Of a DNA stretch of 9,478 bases, positions 5,647 to 9,478 are shown in pieces (the first letter of the stretch is position 1; the number at the start of each line of letters is the position of its first letter). Below the pieces are notes generated by a model, which ran no database searches, was not told the DNA's origin, and saw only the letters and a list, made by a program, of their open reading frames with translations. The stretch is from NCBI GenBank assembly GCA_937952995.1, contig CALFYB010000328.1, positions 1 to 9,478 on the forward strand, read 5' to 3'. A program made the position numbers and the translations under genes. The stretch comes from an uncultured Caulobacteraceae bacterium. GTDB taxonomy: Bacteria > Pseudomonadota > Alphaproteobacteria > Caulobacterales > Caulobacteraceae.

Positions 5647-5722
5647 CGTCAGGCGCAGACCTTGGCGGGCTGATCTCCTATCTTGGCCAACTTTGGGTCG
5701 TCGATTAATCAGGTTGTGAACC

Positions 5723-6334
5723 GTGCAAGCCCTAGAACTTTTAATTTCAGCTGTTCTGGCCGGTGTCGTCCTCTATCAGCTCTATGCGGTTTTGGGCCGC
5801 CGGGTTGGCCGCCAGCCTGAAGACGAAAAACCCATGACCCGCTCAGGCCCCATCGCGCTTGACGGACCAGAGCCCGTTGAGGTGGTCGATGATACCCCCC
5901 TGTCGGGTTTGGCCGCTGTGCGCTCACGCGATCCCAGCTTTAACGTCGCCCATTTTCTCAATGGCGCGAAAATGGCTTATGAAACCATCGTTAAGGCCTT
6001 TGCTGCGGGCGATAGCGCTGCCCTAGAGCGTCTTTTGGCTCCCAATGTTTTGGCCGGATTTGTCGCGGTTATTGATCAGCGTGCAACTGAAGGCCGTACT
6101 GAAGTGGTCGAATTCATCCAAGCACCGCGGGCCGATCTGGAATCTATCGATCTGACCGGCAACCTTGTCAGTGCAAAGGTTCGGTTCTTGGCCGAGTTTC
6201 GTAGCCGAACCAAAGGACCAGAGGGCGAGGCCGTCGATGATCGTCGCACCGCCGAGGTCTGGACCTTTACCCGGATGTTGACCAGCCCAGACCCTAACTG
6301 GACCTTGGTGCGTGTCGACGCCGCTGAAGCCTAG
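5723..6334 (+). CDS. timA: Tim44-like inner-membrane protein TimA
   Basis: Bacterial relative of mitochondrial Tim44; such proteins have been described in Caulobacter as TimA, membrane-bound proteins not known to form an import machine. It is 203 residues from a GTG start at 5723, with AGG nine bases upstream. Residues 5-24 form one hydrophobic helix (LELLISAVLAGVVLYQLYAV), followed by a charged linker RRVGRQPEDE and a proline-rich stretch. The Tim44-like domain spans about 68-200, with DPSFNVAHFLNGAKMAYETI at 70-89, a helix containing LERLLAPNVLAGF, and the C-terminal strand block AEVWTFTRML ... NWTLVRV. No signal peptidase site is seen, so it is probably anchored with its domain on the cytoplasmic side. 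It is six bases upstream of mltA and likely co-transcribed. Family assignment is firm; the role is not. Confidence 0.9.
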   Translation: MQALELLISAVLAGVVLYQLYAVLGRRVGRQPEDEKPMTRSGPIALDGPEPVEVVDDTPLSGLAAVRSRDPSFNVAHFLNGAKMAYETIVKAFAAGDSAALERLLAPNVLAGFVAVIDQRATEGRTEVVEFIQAPRADLESIDLTGNLVSAKVRFLAEFRSRTKGPEGEAVDDRRTAEVWTFTRMLTSPDPNWTLVRVDAAEA

Positions 6335-6340
6335 GCCGAG

Positions 6341-7618
6341 TTGGGCGGGTTGAAACCGATTGCGACCCTTGTTCGTCGACTGGCGGTTATGGCTAGTGCG
6401 GCGGCGCTGACCGCTTGCGCCGCCTTGCCTGCGGGTCCGGTAGACACCCAGCCCTTAAAGCCCGCAGCGTCGCCAACAGCTCCGACCAAGACGGTCGTCG
6501 ATAGCCCGCCGCCGCCGCTACCGCCCAACATTGTATTACAGGACACCGCACCAACCCCCGTGGCCCCAACGGTCGATCCCGCGACGGTTCCGGCGGAGGT
6601 TCGTCTCGACCGGCTCGATCAACTGCCTGGCTGGAAAGCCGAGGATCCGGTCGCCGCGCTGAGCGCCCTGATGGTCACCTGCAAGGTGACAAAAGACGCG
6701 GACCTGAGGGCACTTTGCGCACGGGCGCAGGGTCTGAACGGTTCTGACGCCCGGACCGTTCGGGCCTTTTTCGAAGCCAACTTTCGGATTGAGCCTATCA
6801 AGGGCACGGGCCTTCTCACGGGCTACTATTCGCCGGAATATCAAGCGCGCCAAACCGCCGATGCTGAATTTTCTGCCCCCTTGCGCGCTCGGCCCGATGA
6901 CCTGCTCATTCTTGATCTGGCCGGCCTTGATGAGGATCTCGGTGCAAGACGTCAGGTTGGCCGAGTTTATGAGGGCCGCTTTGAGCCCTATCCGGACCGA
7001 TCAGAGATCGAACGATCCGGCCTTGGCAAACCGCTGCTTTGGATGCGTCCGGAGGACCTGTTCTTTTTACAAATCCAAGGGTCTGGCTCTGCCACCCTAC
7101 CCGATGGTCAGCGCTATCGTTTGATCTATGAGGCCTCCAATGGCAGGCCCTTTATTGGCATCGCCAAAACCCTACGCGAACAGGGCCTGCTTCCGGACAA
7201 TGGCACGTCGGCTGATGCTATTCGCCAATGGCTCGCCGCAAATCGGGGCGCTAAGGCGGATCAGGTCATGCAGACCAATCCGCGCTATGTCTATTTTTCA
7301 CTGGGCACAGACGATGGAACCGAACCGGTGGGTGCTGCGGGCATTGCTTTGATCGCGGGCCGAGCCGTAGCGATTGACCCAACGCAGCATCGCTACGGTG
7401 ATCTTTTGTGGATTGATGCGGGCGCGCCGGTCTTAACAGGGTCTTTTCCGCTCTATCAGCGCATGGTTTCGGCACTTGATACGGGCGGCGCGATTAAGGG
7501 CGAAGTGCGCGCCGATCTCTATCTGGGGCGCGGCGACGGGCCGGGATTGGAGGCAGGCCGGATTAGGCACAATCTGGTGCTCTATCGCCTGCGTCCCCGA
7601 ACCCCAGCGGCACAATAG
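6341..7618 (+). CDS. mltA: Membrane-bound lytic murein transglycosylase A (lipoprotein)
   Basis: Cleaves peptidoglycan between MurNAc and GlcNAc, forming 1,6-anhydroMurNAc, in the periplasm. From the TTG at 6341 it is 425 residues. The N terminus is a lipoprotein signal: VRR, a hydrophobic stretch, then the lipobox LTAC with C26 as lipidation site. A Pro/Thr-rich tether follows to about residue 88. The MltA domain includes TGYYSPEYQAR at 160-170 and FFLQIQGSGSATLPDGQ at 241-257; the C-terminal 3D domain has ALDTGGAIKGEVRADLYLG at 378-396. Conserved aspartates are D380 and D392, one matching the catalytic Asp of E. coli MltA (I think D392). No ATG precedes the signal except at 6389, which would remove the arginines, so TTG 6341 or TTG 6350 is the start; 6341 has AGG five bases upstream. 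Confidence 0.94.
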   Translation: MGGLKPIATLVRRLAVMASAAALTACAALPAGPVDTQPLKPAASPTAPTKTVVDSPPPPLPPNIVLQDTAPTPVAPTVDPATVPAEVRLDRLDQLPGWKAEDPVAALSALMVTCKVTKDADLRALCARAQGLNGSDARTVRAFFEANFRIEPIKGTGLLTGYYSPEYQARQTADAEFSAPLRARPDDLLILDLAGLDEDLGARRQVGRVYEGRFEPYPDRSEIERSGLGKPLLWMRPEDLFFLQIQGSGSATLPDGQRYRLIYEASNGRPFIGIAKTLREQGLLPDNGTSADAIRQWLAANRGAKADQVMQTNPRYVYFSLGTDDGTEPVGAAGIALIAGRAVAIDPTQHRYGDLLWIDAGAPVLTGSFPLYQRMVSALDTGGAIKGEVRADLYLGRGDGPGLEAGRIRHNLVLYRLRPRTPAAQ

Positions 7619-7621
7619 TTC

Positions 7622-8179
7622 GTGCGCCGACCCCTTAGCCAAGATGAACTGAAAATATGGGCCGCAGTCCTATCGACGGTGCGCGCAAGGCCCGGACGCA
7701 CGCCGCCTAAGCTGGCCCACGAGCCTGACCCCGCGCCGCTCAATCCCGGTCACAAACCGCACGAACCCCTAACGCCCATGAGGTTAACGCCCAAGGTCAA
7801 GGGCCCGGCCCCTAAACCGGCAAAAGGCGCGGTCTTTAAGGCTGAGCCCACAGCCGCCCCGGAAATCGAGCCACGCCGTAAACAGCGTCTGTCGCGCGAA
7901 CGCGACCCCATCTTGGCTCGGCTAGATCTTCATGGGCTTGATCAGGATCGGGCCCGGTCCATTCTGGTGGCTTTTTTGCTGAGGGCGCAGGACGAGGGCT
8001 CTCGGGCCGTTTTGGTCATTACCGGCAAGGGGTTCTTAGGCGACGGCATCTTGCGCCGCCGAGCGCCGGAATGGCTGGCCTCGCCGGGATTGCGCACGGT
8101 GGTGGCGGGGGTATCTGAGGCCCATCGACGCCATGGCGGCGAAGGCGCGCTCTATGTGGCGCTCAAAAAGAAGGCTTAG
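7622..8179 (+). CDS. Smr-domain protein (possible nuclease)
   Basis: A 185-residue protein with a C-terminal Smr (small MutS-related) domain, a fold tied to DNA or RNA nicking in MutS2-like proteins. The domain runs from about 97 to 184: LDLHG at 101-105, VLVITGKG at 130-137, and HGGEGALYVALK at 171-182. The N-terminal 95 residues are basic and proline-rich, probably flexible, beginning with RRPLSQDELKIWAAVLSTV, a helix common in alphaproteobacterial members. The GTG start at 7622 lies three bases after the mltA stop, so the genes are surely co-transcribed; mltA followed by smr is familiar in Alphaproteobacteria. Its stop codon overlaps that of hisE on the other strand. Nuclease activity is inferred from the family and untested here. 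Confidence 0.9.
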   Translation: MRRPLSQDELKIWAAVLSTVRARPGRTPPKLAHEPDPAPLNPGHKPHEPLTPMRLTPKVKGPAPKPAKGAVFKAEPTAAPEIEPRRKQRLSRERDPILARLDLHGLDQDRARSILVAFLLRAQDEGSRAVLVITGKGFLGDGILRRRAPEWLASPGLRTVVAGVSEAHRRHGGEGALYVALKKKA

Positions 8180-8511
8180 GACTTGCGTGACGCCTTTTCG
8201 GCAAGGCCGGACTGACCCTCACGGGCCTCAAGCTTGGCGGCCACAGCATCCAAGGGCACACCGGCGGCCTGAAGCAGGACCAGCCAGTGATAGATCAGAT
8301 CCGCGCTCTCACTTGCAACGCCGTCAGCATCCTTGAGCGCGGCAGCGAGCGCGGTCTCAATAGCCTCTTCGCCGAGCTTTTGCGCCGCCTTCACCGCGCC
8401 CTGCGACAGCAGTTTGGCGGTGTAGGACAGGCTTGGATCATCGCCTTGACGCGTCGCAATGGTGGCGCTTAAGCGGCCAAGGGCGATGGCAAATCTTGTG
8501 CTGTCGGACAT
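8176..8511 (-). CDS. hisE: Phosphoribosyl-ATP pyrophosphatase
   Basis: Hydrolyses phosphoribosyl-ATP to phosphoribosyl-AMP and pyrophosphate, step two of histidine synthesis; cytoplasmic. It is 111 residues and stands alone, not fused to HisI as in enterics. The MazG-like metal site is visible: QKLGEEAIE at 44-52 (E48, E49, E52) and ESADLIYH at 68-75 (E68, D71). GDDPSLSYTAKL at 23-34 is the usual N-terminal block. AAAGGA lies eight bases before the ATG at 8511. It is the last gene of a leftward his operon, 18 bp after hisF. The stop codon overlaps the stop of smr on the opposite strand. Confidence 0.96.
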   Translation of the reverse strand: MSDSTRFAIALGRLSATIATRQGDDPSLSYTAKLLSQGAVKAAQKLGEEAIETALAAALKDADGVASESADLIYHWLVLLQAAGVPLDAVAAKLEAREGQSGLAEKASRKS

Positions 8512-8529
8512 GGACCTGTTCCTTTGCGC

Positions 8530-9294
8530 CTAGATGGGCCGGACGGGAAGGCCCGCCGCCCGCATCGCCGCCTTGGCTTCGCCAATACTGACCTCGCCGA
8601 AGTGAAAGATCGAGGCGGCCAGAACGGCGTCTGCCCCACCATCGCGAACACCGGCAACCAAGTCGGCGCAAGACCCGGCCCCGCCGCTGGCGATGACCGG
8701 TACATTGACCGCGCCGGTAACGGCCCGCAGCAAGGCTGTATCATAGCCGTTTTTGGCCCCGTCCCGGTCCATGGAGGTCAAGAGGATCTCGCCGGCCCCG
8801 CGCTTTACCGCTGAAACGGCATAGTCGACCACATCCAAACCCGTGGCCTTGCGACCGCCATAGGTGAAGACTTCCCAGCCCGACCCGTCAGCCCTCGCCT
8901 TGGCATCGATGGCCACGACCACGCATTGCGAGCCAAAGGCGTCGGCGGCATCGGATAGGAGCGCTGGGTTTTCAACCGCTGACGTATTGATCGAGATCTT
9001 GTCGGCCCCGGCGCGCAGTAAACGCCTCGCATCTTCGACAGCACGAATGCCGCCGCCGACCGAAACCGGCATGAAACAGACCTCAGCCGTGCGCGATACG
9101 ACATCCAAGATCGCGCCCCGGCCCTCATGGCTTGCCGTGATGTCGAGGAACATCAGCTCATCGGCTCCGGCGGCGTCGTAGGCCCTGGCCTGCTCAACCG
9201 GATCACCGGCGTCGCGCAGGGCCAAGAAATTGACGCCCTTGACCACGCGGCCGTCCTTAACGTCGAGACAGGGAATGACGCGGACCTTGAGCAT
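8530..9294 (-). CDS. hisF: Imidazole glycerol phosphate synthase, cyclase subunit
   Basis: With HisH it converts PRFAR and ammonia from glutamine into imidazole glycerol phosphate and AICAR, linking histidine and purine synthesis; cytoplasmic. A complete (beta/alpha)8 barrel of 254 residues. The start VRVIPCLDVKDGRVVKG (4-20) contains catalytic D11, and VVVAIDAKA contains the second catalytic aspartate D130. Phosphate-binding loops appear as VGGGIR (79-84), INTSAV (102-107), TSMDRDGAKNGYD and IASGGAGS. AAGGA (9305-9301 on the reverse strand) overlaps the hisA stop and lies six bases before the ATG, which fixes the start. Confidence 0.98.
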   Translation of the reverse strand: MLKVRVIPCLDVKDGRVVKGVNFLALRDAGDPVEQARAYDAAGADELMFLDITASHEGRGAILDVVSRTAEVCFMPVSVGGGIRAVEDARRLLRAGADKISINTSAVENPALLSDAADAFGSQCVVVAIDAKARADGSGWEVFTYGGRKATGLDVVDYAVSAVKRGAGEILLTSMDRDGAKNGYDTALLRAVTGAVNVPVIASGGAGSCADLVAGVRDGGADAVLAASIFHFGEVSIGEAKAAMRAAGLPVRPI

Positions 9295-9303
9295 ATTCTG
9301 TCC

Positions 9304-9478
9304 TTAGGCCGCGCGGCGCTTTTGTGCGGCGGCGAGCACCTCTGATGGAACAATGGCACCATTATAGAGGGCTCGGCCAAGAACGGCTCCGGCGATCGCC
9401 ACGCCTGGACGGGCCTGAAGGCGGGTAATATCATCGACCGAGGCAAAGCCACCTGAGGCGATGACCGGAATATTGACT
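9304..9478 (-). CDS. hisA: Phosphoribosylformimino-AICAR isomerase, 3' end (runs off window)
   Basis: HisA opens the ribose ring of ProFAR to PRFAR, the substrate of HisF/HisH. Only the last 57 full codons and the stop are inside the window. They read VNIPVIASGGFASVDDI, then AGAVLGRALYNGAI, then the C terminus AAAQKRRAA, matching the final two barrel strands and phosphate loop of HisA. This stretch resembles HisF loosely, but the position directly upstream of hisF and the AVLGRALYNG block favour HisA. Nine bases separate it from hisF. Confidence 0.9.
   Translation of the reverse strand, partial: VNIPVIASGGFASVDDITRLQARPGVAIAGAVLGRALYNGAIVPSEVLAAAQKRRAA

Noticed and set aside
7128..7352. Short open frames inside mltA
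   Set aside because: MltA domain motifs continue unbroken through this region in the main frame; no frameshift is indicated.
8524..9345. Rightward open frames opposite hisF
   Set aside because: They are antisense to a complete HisF with all catalytic residues, and their compositions look like reverse-strand shadows of GC-rich coding DNA.
1..9478. Mobile element, prophage, defence or CRISPR system
   Set aside because: Every gene is a conserved housekeeping gene in an expected order; no transposase, integrase, repeat array or marked change in composition was seen.

Overview
The window looks like the replication-origin region of a chromosome from an alphaproteobacterium of the Caulobacterales type. 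Three things support this. The gene set and protein sequences are alphaproteobacterial: stand-alone SecB, a Tim44-like TimA, an alpha-type dikinase regulator, and stand-alone HisE next to HisF and HisA. The order hemE / gap / dikinase regulator (DUF299) / maf / aroE / coaE / dnaQ / secB is the layout I know around the Caulobacter crescentus origin (Cori). Finally, the gap itself carries CtrA-type and DnaA-type sites. Genus cannot be settled from this window; the moderate GC content fits several Caulobacterales relatives.

Layout. Positions 1-683 hold the 5' two thirds of hemE, read leftward off the window edge. Positions 684-1230 are non-coding and are read here as the origin. They contain two exact TTAA-N7-TTAA CtrA boxes and one N6 variant, a near-consensus DnaA box inside an inverted repeat, a second DnaA-like box beside the last CtrA box, two GANTC (CcrM-type) sites, and an AT-rich inverted repeat near hemE. 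Positions 1231-4906 form a tight rightward cluster: ppsR-like regulator, maf, aroE, coaE, dnaQ. The first three are joined by 4-bp ATGA overlaps. dnaQ converges on secB (4926-5456, leftward), with a hairpin at the junction. A 266-bp gap with a possible promoter and several inverted repeats separates secB from the rightward timA-mltA-smr group (5723-8179). smr overlaps the stop codon of the leftward hisE. hisE, hisF and the 3' end of hisA (8176-9478) are the tail of a leftward histidine operon.

How the genes fit together. hemE and the ppsR cluster are transcribed away from the origin, so they run with the replication forks. secB and the his genes lie head-on to the rightward fork. The functions are housekeeping: haem synthesis (hemE), PEP/pyruvate control (ppsR-like), nucleotide-pool cleaning (maf), shikimate reduction (aroE), CoA synthesis (coaE), proofreading (dnaQ), protein export (secB), inner-membrane Tim44-like function (timA), cell-wall turnover (mltA), a possible nuclease (smr) and histidine synthesis. 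No insertion sequence, prophage, CRISPR array, tRNA or rRNA gene was seen. The point of interest is the origin and its site architecture, not a new accessory system.
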